Below, piece by piece: positions 55,388 to 64,000 of a stretch of 64,000 bases of DNA. The notes under the pieces are model-generated. The model worked only from the letters and a program-made list of their open reading frames with translations. It had not been told where the DNA came from and ran no database searches. Source of the DNA: Saccharibacillus deserti (GTDB lineage Bacteria; Bacillota; Bacilli; Paenibacillales; Paenibacillaceae); the NCBI RefSeq assembly GCF_013618475.1, contig NZ_JABJVN010000004.1, forward strand, positions 331,194 through 395,193. The letters are read 5' to 3'. The first letter of the stretch is position 1; each line of letters starts with the position of its first letter. The translations under genes and the position numbers were made by a program.

Positions 55388-56287
55388 ATGGACTATACCG
55401 CCTGTCTCCAGCGTACGCTGGACCATATCGAAGATCATCTTACAGAACGGCTGACGGCCGAAGAACTGGCTGCGCTGGCCGGATTCTCGCTGTATCACTT
55501 TTATAAAGTGTTTCAGTCAAGGATGGGCCTCCCGGTCATGGACTATGTCCGCCGGCGCCGGCTTGCCTACGCGGCGGCGGATCTGACCAGCGGCCGCACC
55601 CTGCTTGAGATTGCCCTCGATTACGGATTCGAGACGCATGCGGGCTTCACCAAAGCTTTTCGCAAAACGTACGGATTGACCCCGGAACAGTATCGCCTCC
55701 ATGCCACCGGCCGCGTTCCCGAGCGGGTGGACCTCGCGAAGCTGGCCGACTATAACATGACCGGAGGAATGATGATGCGACCGACGATCTTAACCAAACC
55801 CGAAATCAAGCTGGTAGGTTATGCCCTGGAAACCAAGATGAACGGCGAAAACTTTATCGAGATTCCCGCTTTCTGGAACACATACATCGAAGAAGACCGC
55901 GGCCGCCGGCTGTATGAGCAGGTGAAGCCTATCAAAGAAGCCGAATACGGCGCCTGCATCATGCTGCCGGACAAGCCGGAGCATTTCCTGTACGTGATCG
56001 GCGTCGAAGTTGCCGACTTTGAAGGCGTTCCGGAACATTTGCATAAAGCCGTTATCCCCGCCTCCACCTATGCCGTGTTCACCTCGCCGGCCGCCGACCG
56101 CGCGAACGGCGCCTTCAGCGATGCCATTCAGGGCATGACCACTTACGTCTACAACGAATGGTTCCCGAGCTCGGGCTACATCTACGCCAAAGGCGGCGTC
56201 GACTTCGAGTTGTACGACGAACGCAGCAACGGGGATAAGGACTTGCAGATGGATCTGTACGTGCCGGTGGAAAAACAGACGGAGTAG
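55388..56287 (+). CDS. AraC-family regulator with GyrI-like effector domain
   Basis: A 299-aa cytosolic regulator. Residues 5-100 hold two helix-turn-helix motifs (LTAEELAALAGFSLYHFYKVFQ and LLEIALDYGFETHAGFTKAFRKTYGLTPEQYR). Residues 135-299 form a GyrI/BmrR-type small-molecule binding domain (PEIKLVGYALETKMNGENFIEIPAFW, ending in DLYVPV). This arrangement is like Rob/SoxS-type and YdeE-type regulators of multidrug or stress response. GGGAGGG precedes ATG 55388. It is divergent from ilvA with 199 bp between them. Confidence 0.92.
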   Translation: MDYTACLQRTLDHIEDHLTERLTAEELAALAGFSLYHFYKVFQSRMGLPVMDYVRRRRLAYAAADLTSGRTLLEIALDYGFETHAGFTKAFRKTYGLTPEQYRLHATGRVPERVDLAKLADYNMTGGMMMRPTILTKPEIKLVGYALETKMNGENFIEIPAFWNTYIEEDRGRRLYEQVKPIKEAEYGACIMLPDKPEHFLYVIGVEVADFEGVPEHLHKAVIPASTYAVFTSPAADRANGAFSDAIQGMTTYVYNEWFPSSGYIYAKGGVDFELYDERSNGDKDLQMDLYVPVEKQTE

Positions 56288-56885
56288 GCGTTCGGCGGCG
56301 AGCGGAATCCGAGAAGATACGCTTAAGCGAACCTAAGCAAAACGGAGTGGCACGGAGCAACCCAAGCAGAGCGCATAAAAGCAGAAGCCCGGACCTATAG
56401 AGGTCCGGGCTTTGCTGTAGGCAATCCGACTGCTGCGACGCGTACCGCAAGGGTAGAGTTTCAGGGCGGTTCACGGTTCATCGTGCGCCCCCTCGCCCAA
56501 GGCCGTTCCGACCGCCTGCTGAAGCCGGAGCGTCTGCGGCGCTTCGGCAGCTAGGCAAAGGAGAAGCGCATGCTGTACTTCGGCAGCCGGACGGCTGAAC
56601 CGGCCCGCTGTCCGGCCCGGCGTTCTAACGAATCCTCGTATCGCTATTCGGCCGATTTCGCTCGTTTGGCGACTCTAACGAATCGTTAAAACGCTATTTG
56701 CCGATTTCCGGCTTAAACAGGTGCAAAATCGCGAGATAGCATTCCTACGATTCGTTAGATCGGGCCAGTCCGAAAAAACCGCCGAATAAGGTGTCTACGA
56801 TTCGTTACGCTGCCGGACGAAGCGGGCAGGCTGCCGTTCAAGGCGGGCAAGCTGCCGCGCAAAGGCAGCGAAGCCTTCGCCTGCC
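56288..56885. repeat. Intergenic repeat cluster before purD end
   Basis: 598 bases with no gene. Apart from the terminator at 56379-56416, the stretch 56624-56810 holds two forward units (near 56625 and 56679, TAACGAATC...CGCTATT) and two reverse units (near 56735-56760 and 56788-56807, ending GATTCGTTA) of the dispersed repeat family. The last ~70 bases are GC-rich, with small AGGCGAAGGCTTCGC-like palindromes. Confidence 0.75.
56379..56416 (+). terminator. Terminator after the AraC/GyrI gene
   Basis: Perfect 11-bp stem AGCCCGGACCT / AGGTCCGGGCT with ATAG loop, followed by TTGCT. Confidence 0.8.
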
Positions 56886-58169
56886 CTACCCCCGCGGCGT
56901 CAGCGCCTTCGCCGCGATATCGCGGCGCATATGCGCGCCGTCGAACGCGATCCGCTCCGCTGCCGCATAAGCCGCGCCGCGCGCTTCGGCGATACCGGCT
57001 CCGCGGCCGACGACGCCGAGTACGCGGCCGCCGGCGGTCACGAGCTCGCCGGCATCGCTGCGCGCCGTTCCGGCGTGGAATACGAAAGCATCGCCGCCGG
57101 CTTCGGCTTCCGTGATGCCGGTGATGACCCGGCCTTTCGGATACGAAGCCGGATAACCTTCGGAAGCCAGCACGACGCAGACCGCCGCTTCATCGCTCCA
57201 GCGGATCTCTGCGTCCGCAAGCGTGCCGTTTACGGCGGCGAGGAAGATCTCCAGCAGATCGCTCTCCAGGCGCGGCAGGACGACCTGGGTCTCCGGGTCG
57301 CCGAAGCGCGCGTTGAACTCGATCGTGCGCGGCGTGCCGTCGGCTTCGATCATCAATCCGGCGAACAGAACGCCGGTAAAAGGGCGTCCTTCGCTGACCA
57401 TCGCGCGGGCGGTCGGCTTGACGATCTCTTCGATCGCGCGTTCGACGATCGCGGGGTCGATATGCGGCAGCGGCGAATACGTGCCCATGCCGCCGGTATT
57501 GGGGCCGAGGTCGCCGTCGAAGACCGGCTTGTGGTCCTGCGCCGCCGGCATCGCGCGGACCGTTTCGCCGTCCACGAACGCCAGGATCGACATCTCTTCG
57601 CCCGTCATGCATTCTTCGATGACGACCGTACTGCCCGCCGCGCCGAAGGTGCCGCCGACCATGGCGTCGTGCAGCGCTTTTTCCGCCTCTTCGAGCGTCT
57701 GCGCGACCGTTACGCCTTTGCCCGCGGCCAGACCGTCGGTCTTGATCACGATCGGCGCGCCCTGTGCGCGCAGGTAAGCCAAAGCCGTGTCATAATCGTC
57801 GAACGTCTCGTACGCGGCCGTCGGGATGTTGTATTTCTTGAGCAGGTCTTTCATGAAGGCTTTGCTGCCTTCGATCTCCGCCGCGTTGGCCCGGGGACCG
57901 AACACCGGAATGCCTTTGGCTTCGAACGCGTCCACGATGCCGCCGGCCAGCGGATCGTCCGGGCCGATTACGGCCAGGCCAATGTTGTTCTCCAGCGCAA
58001 AAGTCGTCAGCTCGTCAAACTCGAACACGCCGATATTGACGCATTCCGCTACCTGCGCGATGCCGGCATTGCCCGGCGCGCAGTAGATCTTCCCGACTCG
58101 CTGCGACCGCGACAGCGATGCGCAGATGGCATGTTCGCGGCCGCCGCCTCCCACCACCAAAATATCCAT
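56886..58169 (-). CDS. purD: Phosphoribosylamine-glycine ligase
   Basis: A 427-aa ATP-grasp enzyme that makes glycinamide ribonucleotide. Motifs are MDILVVGGGGREHAICASL, the GPDDPLAGGIVDAF segment, KAFMKDLLKKYNIPTA, VIKTDGLAAGKGVTVA (ATP-grasp loop), VVIEECMTGEEMSILAF, DHKPVFDGDLGPNTGGMGTYSP and EFNARFGDPETQVVLPRL. ATG 58169 is chosen as the family start. It is the last gene of the pur cluster, 156 bp after purH. Confidence 0.96.
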   Translation of the reverse strand: MDILVVGGGGREHAICASLSRSQRVGKIYCAPGNAGIAQVAECVNIGVFEFDELTTFALENNIGLAVIGPDDPLAGGIVDAFEAKGIPVFGPRANAAEIEGSKAFMKDLLKKYNIPTAAYETFDDYDTALAYLRAQGAPIVIKTDGLAAGKGVTVAQTLEEAEKALHDAMVGGTFGAAGSTVVIEECMTGEEMSILAFVDGETVRAMPAAQDHKPVFDGDLGPNTGGMGTYSPLPHIDPAIVERAIEEIVKPTARAMVSEGRPFTGVLFAGLMIEADGTPRTIEFNARFGDPETQVVLPRLESDLLEIFLAAVNGTLADAEIRWSDEAAVCVVLASEGYPASYPKGRVITGITEAEAGGDAFVFHAGTARSDAGELVTAGGRVLGVVGRGAGIAEARGAAYAAAERIAFDGAHMRRDIAAKALTPRG

Positions 58170-58227
58170 TCCAACCGCCCCTTTCGCTTTTGCGCGTGTT
58201 CCTTTTTCCAATCAATCATCTGTCCGT

Positions 58228-58296
58228 AAAAAACGCGCGGCGTCCCGGGGAACGTTCCGCCTGATGCAGAATCCGCTCCGCCGGCGCGCCGCGCGT
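58228..58296 (-). terminator. Terminator-like hairpin between purH and purD
   Basis: On minus, ACGCGCGGCG and CGCCGCGCGT form a perfect 10-bp stem around a ~44-base inner region with its own pairing, followed by TTTTT. Could reduce purD expression. Confidence 0.5.
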
Positions 58297-58325
58297 CGAT
58301 CTCCGTTTCGCCTGATACCGCTATC

Positions 58326-59873
58326 CTAGTGCTTGAAGTGGCGCACGCCCGTGAAGATCATCGCGATGCCGGCTTCGTCGGCCGCCCGGATCGATTCTTC
58401 GTCCTTGATCGAGCCGCCCGGCTGAATGATCGCTTTGATGCCGTGCTTGGCCGCAAGCTCCACCGTATCGCCCATCGGGAAGAACGCGTCGGAAGCGAGA
58501 ATCGCGCCCTGCGCTTTGTCACCGGCCTGCTCCAGCGCGATCTTCGCCGAACCGACCCGGTTCATCTGGCCCGCGCCCACGCCGACCGTCATGTCGTCCG
58601 CCGCCAGCACGATCGCGTTCGATTTCACGTGCTTGACGACTTTCCAGCCGAACAGCAGCTGCTTCAGCTCGTCTTCCGTCGGTTGGCGCTTGGTCACGAC
58701 TTTGAGGTCGCTTTCGCCGAGCGAATGCACGTCGCTTTCCTGCACGACCATGCCGCCTTCGATCGACGTCACGACGTGCGCCGCGGCGCGGCCTTCCGCC
58801 GAAGTCAGTTCGCCCATTTTGAGCAGGCGGATATTCTTTTTCTTCGTGAGAATCTCGAGCGCTTCCGGCGTGAAGTCCGGAGCCAGCACGATCTCGAGGA
58901 AAATCTCGCTGAGCGGCTGCGCCGTTTCCGCGTCGATGACGCGGTTGGCCGCCACGATACCGCCGAAAATGGATACCGGATCGGCGCTGTACGCTTTGTT
59001 ATAAGCTTCCGCGATCGTCGTGCCTACGCCCACGCCGCAGGGATTCATATGCTTGACGGCCACGACGGCCGGCTCGTTGAACTCCTTGACGATCTGGAGC
59101 GCCGCGTTGGCGTCGTTGATATTGTTGTAGGACAGCTCTTTGCCGTGCAGCTGCTCGGCGGTGGTCAGCGTGCCGGCCGGCGCCAGCGGCGCCCGGTAGA
59201 AAGCGGCCGCCTGATGCGGATTTTCCCCGTAGCGAAGGTCCTGGATTTTCTCGTAAGTGACCGTATAGCGCTCCGGCAGCGGGTCCCCCGTCTGCTTGGC
59301 CAGGTAATCGGCGATCAGCGCATCGTAGGCAGCCGTGTGGCGGAACACTTTGGCGGCGAGCTTTTTGCGGGTATTGAGCGTCGTGTCGCTGCTTTCGCGA
59401 ACTTCCTCGATCACTTTGCCGTAATCCGAGCTGTCCACGACCACGCTGACAAAAGCATGGTTCTTGGCCGCGGAACGCAGCATGGTCGGTCCGCCGATAT
59501 CGATATTCTCGATCGCGTCTTCGTAAGCGACGCCCGGCTTGGCGATCGTCTCCTGGAACGGATACAGGTTCACGACCACGAGGTCGATGTAATCGAGTCC
59601 GAGTTCTTGCATCTGGCGCGTATGCTCTTCGTTGTCCCGCACGGCGAGCAGTCCGCTATGTACGGCGGGATGCAGCGTTTTGACGCGGCCGTCCATGATT
59701 TCGGGGAATCCCGTCACGTCGGAAATGCCGATGACCGGGACGCCTTCCTGCGCCAGCAGGTTTTTGGTGCCTCCGGTGGAGATGATCTCGACGCCGAGCT
59801 GCGACAGCTCGCGGCAGAATTCGACGATACCCGTTTTGTCCGATACGCTGACCAGCGCTCTTTTGATACTCAC
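58326..59873 (-). CDS. purH: Bifunctional AICAR transformylase / IMP cyclohydrolase
   Basis: A 515-aa enzyme for the last two steps to IMP. The cyclohydrolase part (1-200) shows [64 protein letters not shown] and [13 protein letters not shown]. The transformylase part shows [39 protein letters not shown] and [16 protein letters not shown] 59873 overlaps the preceding nudix stop by four bases (GTGA), with AAGGAGG upstream. Confidence 0.97.
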   Translation of the reverse strand: MSIKRALVSVSDKTGIVEFCRELSQLGVEIISTGGTKNLLAQEGVPVIGISDVTGFPEIMDGRVKTLHPAVHSGLLAVRDNEEHTRQMQELGLDYIDLVVVNLYPFQETIAKPGVAYEDAIENIDIGGPTMLRSAAKNHAFVSVVVDSSDYGKVIEEVRESSDTTLNTRKKLAAKVFRHTAAYDALIADYLAKQTGDPLPERYTVTYEKIQDLRYGENPHQAAAFYRAPLAPAGTLTTAEQLHGKELSYNNINDANAALQIVKEFNEPAVVAVKHMNPCGVGVGTTIAEAYNKAYSADPVSIFGGIVAANRVIDAETAQPLSEIFLEIVLAPDFTPEALEILTKKKNIRLLKMGELTSAEGRAAAHVVTSIEGGMVVQESDVHSLGESDLKVVTKRQPTEDELKQLLFGWKVVKHVKSNAIVLAADDMTVGVGAGQMNRVGSAKIALEQAGDKAQGAILASDAFFPMGDTVELAAKHGIKAIIQPGGSIKDEESIRAADEAGIAMIFTGVRHFKH

Positions 59874-60307
59874 GATGAAAAGTCCTCCTTGGGGGTGTGG
59901 GATGGATGTACTTCGATCAATCTCAGGGCTTTTCGGGAAAAAGTCGCGATCTCTTCGGTCGGCGGAAGCGCATCAAGCGCAAACCAGCGAACGCCCGCAT
60001 GCTTGTCCGGCTCCAGGTTCCGCGGTTCGCCGCCGTCATAACGGACTTTGTAGATCAGCGACAGCAGATGAAGGCCCTGCTCGGAGCGGATCGTCTCGTC
60101 CGTGCACAGAAGACGCTCCACTTCGACGATCAGCCCGGTCTCTTCCTCGACCTCGCGGACCACCGTACGTTCCAGCGTCTCGAAAGGATCGACTTTCCCT
60201 CCGGGAATGCTCCATTTCTGCATCTCGGGGTCTTTTTTGCGAAGGACCAACAGCACTTGGCCTTCGTCATTGACAATGACCGCTCCGGTTCCGACTAAGA
60301 TCGGCAT
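59870..60307 (-). CDS. Nudix hydrolase inside the pur operon
   Basis: A 145-aa MutT-like hydrolase. The Nudix box is complete (about residues 37-59): [23 protein letters not shown] with the REVEEE metal-binding glutamates. It begins [27 protein letters not shown], as in ADP-ribose or nucleotide-sugar diphosphatases. It lies 33 bp after purN and overlaps purH by four bases, so it is cotranscribed and coupled. Substrate unknown; sanitising a purine nucleotide or intermediate would suit the position but is inference. Confidence 0.9.
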   Translation of the reverse strand: MPILVGTGAVIVNDEGQVLLVLRKKDPEMQKWSIPGGKVDPFETLERTVVREVEEETGLIVEVERLLCTDETIRSEQGLHLLSLIYKVRYDGGEPRNLEPDKHAGVRWFALDALPPTEEIATFSRKALRLIEVHPSHTPKEDFSS

Positions 60308-60340
60308 GTTTGTCCACTTCTTTCTTCTGTCAAAATACGT

Positions 60341-61465
60341 TTAAAACAACAGCACCCGGCGCCCTTCCAGCTTCACGCGGCCGGCCGCGAACCACGAGAC
60401 GACTTCCGGATACAGCAGACGCTCCTGTTCCTGAATGCGCAGCTGCAGCTCGATCGCCGTATCGTCGGCCGTCACTTCGACGGCCCTCTGGGCGATGATC
60501 GGCCCCGTGTCCATGCCTCCGTCGACGAAATGCACCGTCGCCCCGCTTAGGCGAACGCCGTGCTCGACCGCTTGGCCCGCCGCGTCTTTGCCCGGAAAAG
60601 ACGGCAGCAGCGACGGGTGGATATTGATCATCCGTCCCGCGTAAGGCTCGACGAGCACATCCGTAATCAGCCGCATATAGCCGGCGAGCACGACCAGGTC
60701 GATCTTCGCTTTCGCCAACTCGCCGAGAATCTCGCGCTCGTAGGCTTGGCGCGATTCATAGTCTTTCGGCGAAAACGCAAACACCGGCACACCTGCCGCC
60801 CGGGCACGTTCCACGGCCTTCGCTTGCGGCTTGTCGGAGACGAGCAGCGCGATCCGAGCGCCCAGACGTCCCGATTGCGCCGAGTCCAGCAGCGCCTGGA
60901 AGTTGCTGCCCGATCCGGACGCGAATACCGCGATCCGGTACGGCCGCTCCGGTCCTTCGCCCTGCGCGAGCGCTTGTTCCAGCTCCAGCAGCTGCGCGGC
61001 CGGATCGCTCTCCGCGCCGGGAGCTTCGCCGGGTTCCGAGACGGCCGGAAGTCCGGGCGGCGTCAGCGGATCAACCGACGGATCGGCGCCCGGAGCGGGG
61101 ATGCCGCCCGGGGTAACGGGCTGCGGAACGTCAGGAACAGGCACGCCGCCTGGCGTCACCGGCTGGGGAATGACCGGGTTAGGCTGCGGATCAGGCGCCG
61201 GTACTGTTGGTTCCGGATCCGGCAGAGGTATCGTCGGCACTGCGGGCTCGTCGGGCAGTGCAGGCATCGGGCCGGGTTTTTGCGGCACCTCTTCTTCGGA
61301 AGCGTTCGGCGTAGGACCTAAGCCGAGCGGCCGGGCGGATACGCTGTTCAAGCTGTCCGTCAAAGCAGCCGATTCCGCTTGACCTTGCTCGATCGGCGTT
61401 TGGAATCCGTCGGCCGCCGAAACGGCGTCAGTGACCGTCCGCATCTCCTGTTCGCCGCGACTCAT
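60341..61465 (-). CDS. purN: Phosphoribosylglycinamide formyltransferase with long Pro-rich N-terminal extension
   Basis: A 374-aa protein. Residues 174-374 are a complete formyltransferase: [44 protein letters not shown] (catalytic Asn and His), [19 protein letters not shown] with catalytic Asp. Residues 1-172 are an unexpected acidic then Pro/Val/Gly-rich extension with a near-repeat [12 protein letters not shown] / [12 protein letters not shown]. The two repeat copies differ at five of eight codons in PQPVTPGG but all silently, which argues that the segment is translated. ATG 61465 overlaps the purM stop by four bases (ATGA). No start codon with a site is seen near residue 170. Same-strand order purM-purN-nudix-purH. 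Confidence 0.93.
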   Translation of the reverse strand: MSRGEQEMRTVTDAVSAADGFQTPIEQGQAESAALTDSLNSVSARPLGLGPTPNASEEEVPQKPGPMPALPDEPAVPTIPLPDPEPTVPAPDPQPNPVIPQPVTPGGVPVPDVPQPVTPGGIPAPGADPSVDPLTPPGLPAVSEPGEAPGAESDPAAQLLELEQALAQGEGPERPYRIAVFASGSGSNFQALLDSAQSGRLGARIALLVSDKPQAKAVERARAAGVPVFAFSPKDYESRQAYEREILGELAKAKIDLVVLAGYMRLITDVLVEPYAGRMINIHPSLLPSFPGKDAAGQAVEHGVRLSGATVHFVDGGMDTGPIIAQRAVEVTADDTAIELQLRIQEQERLLYPEVVSWFAAGRVKLEGRRVLLF

Positions 61466-62511
61466 TGCGCGTTACCCGAGAAGGTCACGGCTTTCTCGCC
61501 TTCCGTGACGCGGCCGATCAGGTACGCGGATTCGCCCGCTTCCTGCAGTTGGCGCAGCGCTTCTTCCTTGTCGGCTTCGGCGACGACGAGCACGAGGCCG
61601 ATGCCCATATTGAACGTCGTGTACATGTCGCTGTCCGAGATATTCCCTTTGGCCTGCATCAGGTCGAAGATCGGCAGTACCGGCCACGTGCCGCGTTGAA
61701 TCTCGACGTTCACGCCTTCCGGCAGCATCCGCGGGATGTTCTCGATAAAGCCGCCGCCCGTAATATGCGCCATGCCTTTGACTTCGATCGATTTCAGCAG
61801 CTGCAGCACCGGCTTGACGTAGATCTTCGTCGGCTCAAGCAGCGTTGCGCCGAGCGTGCCGCCGAGTTCCGCCACTTCGTCGGTCAATTGGTAGCCGTGC
61901 TGCTCCAGCAGCAGCTTGCGCACGAGCGAAAATCCGTTGCTGTGCACGCCGCTCGAAGCCAGCCCGATCACCGCGTCGCCCGCCGAAATCGACTGGCCGC
62001 TGATGATTTTCTTTTTGTCGACGATGCCGACCGTGAAGCCCGCGATATCGTACTCGCCTTCGCTGTACATGTCCGGCATCTCCGCCGTCTCGCCGCCGAT
62101 CAGGGCGCAGCCCGACTGCAGGCAGCCGTCCGCGATGCCCGCGACGATGTCTTCGATTTTCTCCGGCACCACTTTTCCGGTCGCCAGATAGTCGAGGAAG
62201 AACAGCGGTTCCGCGCCCTGCACGATAATGTCGTTCACGCACATGGCGACCGCGTCGATGCCGATCGTGTCGTGCTTGTCCATCGCGAACGCGATTTTGA
62301 GCTTCGTGCCGACGCCGTCCGTTCCGGAGACGAGCACCGGCTCTTCGTAAGCGTCTTTGTTCAGACCGAACAGCGCGCCGAACCCGCCCAGATCCGTCAT
62401 GACTTCCGGACGGAACGTTTTCTTGACGTGCTTTTTCATCCGCTCGACCGCTTCGTTGCCCGCCGCGATATCGACTCCGGCATTTTTGTAGGCTTCAGAC
62501 ACAACCGACAC
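61462..62511 (-). CDS. purM: Phosphoribosylformylglycinamidine cyclo-ligase
   Basis: A 349-aa AIR synthetase closing the imidazole ring. Motifs are [120 protein letters not shown] and [16 protein letters not shown]. Length is normal. Its stop overlaps the purN start. It is separated from purF by an unusual 768-bp non-coding stretch. Confidence 0.97.
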   Translation of the reverse strand: MSVVSEAYKNAGVDIAAGNEAVERMKKHVKKTFRPEVMTDLGGFGALFGLNKDAYEEPVLVSGTDGVGTKLKIAFAMDKHDTIGIDAVAMCVNDIIVQGAEPLFFLDYLATGKVVPEKIEDIVAGIADGCLQSGCALIGGETAEMPDMYSEGEYDIAGFTVGIVDKKKIISGQSISAGDAVIGLASSGVHSNGFSLVRKLLLEQHGYQLTDEVAELGGTLGATLLEPTKIYVKPVLQLLKSIEVKGMAHITGGGFIENIPRMLPEGVNVEIQRGTWPVLPIFDLMQAKGNISDSDMYTTFNMGIGLVLVVAEADKEEALRQLQEAGESAYLIGRVTEGEKAVTFSGNAQ

Positions 62512-63279
62512 ATCCTTTGTAATTAAATTAGGTTTGTTGGAGAAGCTGGGGCGCTGCGGGGGAAATTCGTTAGCATATGCTTCCGATGTGCCTTTCTTCG
62601 AAAGGCTTTAGTTCGCTGTCTCACTCGGAAAGTACGATTAAATTTTCAGCGGAATCTTTCCGAGTTCAAAGGCGTCTTTCACTGAATTTCTCCCTCCGCT
62701 GTCGCTTCCTGAAACCTTTTAATTTCAGATCCAAGCTGCGCTTGGATCTGAAATTGGGGTAGTTAAAAGATCTTTTCAATTTCATCCGAAAAAGACATAC
62801 CTTCAAAGAAATAATTACGCTATAAACAAACTTGTATGAGAGAAGCTTTTAATGATGCATTGACCGGCCCTCTAAAACCCGAACCAACAGCTCCAGGTTT
62901 CCAACGGCTGTTCTCTGCAACTTCAGTAATAGCGGGCCTACACATTTGCTTCTACCCTCTTCACTAACACCAATCCTATATCCTTACTCCTTACGGCTTC
63001 GGCAAAGCCAAGCCCAAGCTTCTAGCCCTACCCGCTTTTTCACCGAGGAGAAAAAGCGGCCCTTCGCTCCCTCTACCCCTGCCCAAAATCGGGTGCGGGG
63101 CGGCTGAAGATGCGCCAAGGTAAGCGGAGGGTAGAGGGAGCCTGAAGAAACGAAGTGGTCGCCTTTGAAATCCGATTCCCGCCTCTAACTAAGTTATTTA
63201 ATGAAGGAATCGGATTGAAACAGCGATCGGAAGGCCCCTCTACCCGCAGCGACCTCCCACCGCACCTCCAGCACCCGCA
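62512..63279. other. Long structured spacer between purF and purM
   Basis: No convincing gene is found in 768 bases. GC content is visibly lower than the flanks. It contains a perfect 16-bp inverted repeat (62721-62755, TTTCAGATCCAAGC arms), an inverted pair GCTCCCTCTACCC (63067-63079) and GGGTAGAGGGAGC (63129-63141), a further CCTCTACCC at 63238-63246, and AATCCGATTCC / GGAATCGGATT arms (about 63169-63180 and 63206-63217). Pur genes normally adjoin here with little spacing, so this looks inserted. Confidence 0.6.
62720..62755. repeat. Perfect 16-bp inverted repeat
   Basis: Arms AATTTCAGATCCAAGC and the exact complement flank a 3-4 base centre (TGC). No T-run follows, so it is not a plain terminator. 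Confidence 0.8.
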
Positions 63280-64000
63280 TCAACACCCGCACCCAATTTT
63301 TTCATCCCCGCCGAAATCCACCTGCGTCGGATAATCGTTGTCGAAGCAGGCCATGCACAGTCCGCCTTTGTACGATTCCCGGTCGTCGCCGTCGACGGCT
63401 TCGATCAGTCCTTCGTAGCTGAGAAACGCCAGCGAATCCGCGCCGATCTCCTCGCGGATCTCTTCGACGGTACGCATCGAAGCGATCAGTTCGCGGCTGT
63501 CGGGCGTGTCGATCCCGTAGAAGCACGGGTTTTTGAACGGAGGCGACGTGATGCACACATGCACTTCCGTGGCGCCCGCTTCTTTGAGCAGCGAGACGAT
63601 GCGGCGCGAAGTGGTGCCTCGCACGATCGAGTCGTCGATCATGACGACGCGTTTGCCGTCAACGACGCGGCGCACGGCGCTCAGCTTCATTTTGACGCCC
63701 TGCTCGCGCAGTTCCTGGCTCGGCTGGATAAAGGTTCGGCCGGTATATTTGTTCTTGATCAGACCGAGTTCGTACGGGATACCGGTCTGCTCGGCATAGC
63801 CGATCGCGGCCGAGATACTGGAATCCGGTACGCCGGTGACGATATCGGCATCGACGAACTGCTCGCGTGCCAGCACGCTGCCCATGCGTTTGCGGGCGGA
63901 GTGCAGGTTCGAACCGTTCATGTCGCTGTCCGGGCGGGCGAAGTAGATGTATTCCATCGCGCAGAGCGCTTTGCGCTGCATCGGGGTAAACCGGTCTTCG
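63280..64000 (-). CDS. purF: Amidophosphoribosyltransferase, C-terminal part only
   Basis: The frame is open across the right edge, so this is the last ~240 residues of PurF; the N-terminal glutaminase domain lies outside. Visible motifs are FTPMQRKALCAMEYIYFARPDSDMNG, ARKRMGSVLAREQFVDADIVTGVPDSS, the PRPP loop VVDGKRVVMIDDSIVRGTTSRRIV, ITSPPFKNPCFYGIDTPDSRELIA, then a Cys-bearing end (GGLCMACF, and a terminal GCGC). It catalyses the committed step from PRPP to phosphoribosylamine. First of the pur genes in view, transcribed leftward. Confidence 0.96.
   Translation of the reverse strand, partial: EDRFTPMQRKALCAMEYIYFARPDSDMNGSNLHSARKRMGSVLAREQFVDADIVTGVPDSSISAAIGYAEQTGIPYELGLIKNKYTGRTFIQPSQELREQGVKMKLSAVRRVVDGKRVVMIDDSIVRGTTSRRIVSLLKEAGATEVHVCITSPPFKNPCFYGIDTPDSRELIASMRTVEEIREEIGADSLAFLSYEGLIEAVDGDDRESYKGGLCMACFDNDYPTQVDFGGDEKIGCGC

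Noticed and set aside
62577-62762. 61-aa open frame in the purF-purM spacer
   Set aside because: It is Ser/Phe/Arg-rich, spans the 16-bp inverted repeat and has no ribosome site.

Overview
The window is a GC-rich (roughly 58-60%) stretch of chromosome from a Gram-positive endospore-former relative, most likely Paenibacillaceae (Paenibacillus or Saccharibacillus type). The signs are GGAGG-type ribosome sites with frequent TTG/GTG starts, an SLH-anchored surface protein with X2 modules, a membrane-bound YesN-type AraC sensor-regulator, sugar ABC importers without their own ATPase, and a Bacillus-type pur gene order. No rRNA, tRNA, CRISPR array, phage or intact transposon is visible.

Layout. 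(1) 1-2414: an alpha/beta hydrolase running off the left edge, a DUF2278 protein and a small membrane protein. (2) 2492-25390, all minus strand: a plant-polysaccharide utilisation locus. In transcription order it has a GH105 unsaturated-uronyl hydrolase, an SGNH esterase, two LplB/YtcP-type permeases, a lipoprotein binding protein, an unrecognised 660-aa toroid-like protein, a secreted 1453-aa parallel beta-helix protein, an AraC-type sensor-regulator, a duplicated mutarotase-like protein, a very long GH2 enzyme and a GH94 phosphorylase. Together they look built to cut, import and finish digesting a rhamnogalacturonan-like glycan. (3) 26057-31866: a DeoR regulator and a 1583-aa SLH surface protein. 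(4) 32352-37344, plus strand: an L-fucose operon (isomerase, RhaB-type kinase with a large insert, aldolase, mutarotase). (5) 37618-41879, minus: a phosphatase, a small monooxygenase, an epimerase-like protein and a GH42 beta-galactosidase. (6) 42449-51147: a phosphorus island with polyphosphate kinase, exopolyphosphatase, glycerophosphodiesterase and a UgpABE-like importer. Two promoters here share the same PhoP-box geometry. (7) 51285-56287: an S66 LD-carboxypeptidase, a GT39-like membrane glycosyltransferase, threonine dehydratase and an AraC/GyrI regulator. (8) 56886-64000, minus: purF(partial)-purM-purN-nudix-purH-purD.

Most notable: three intergenic regions carry many copies of a ~23-bp repeat (TAACGRATC - about 6 variable - ACGCTWW). 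Several housekeeping or sugar enzymes carry long low-complexity additions absent from their families, above all a ~172-residue proline-rich extension on PurN and a ~78-residue insert in the sugar kinase. The sugar-locus and phosphorus-locus promoters carry recognisable operator-like sites.

All calls come from reading translations and DNA by eye; no database search was run. Many long open frames antisense to real genes are GC-driven shadows and are left out.
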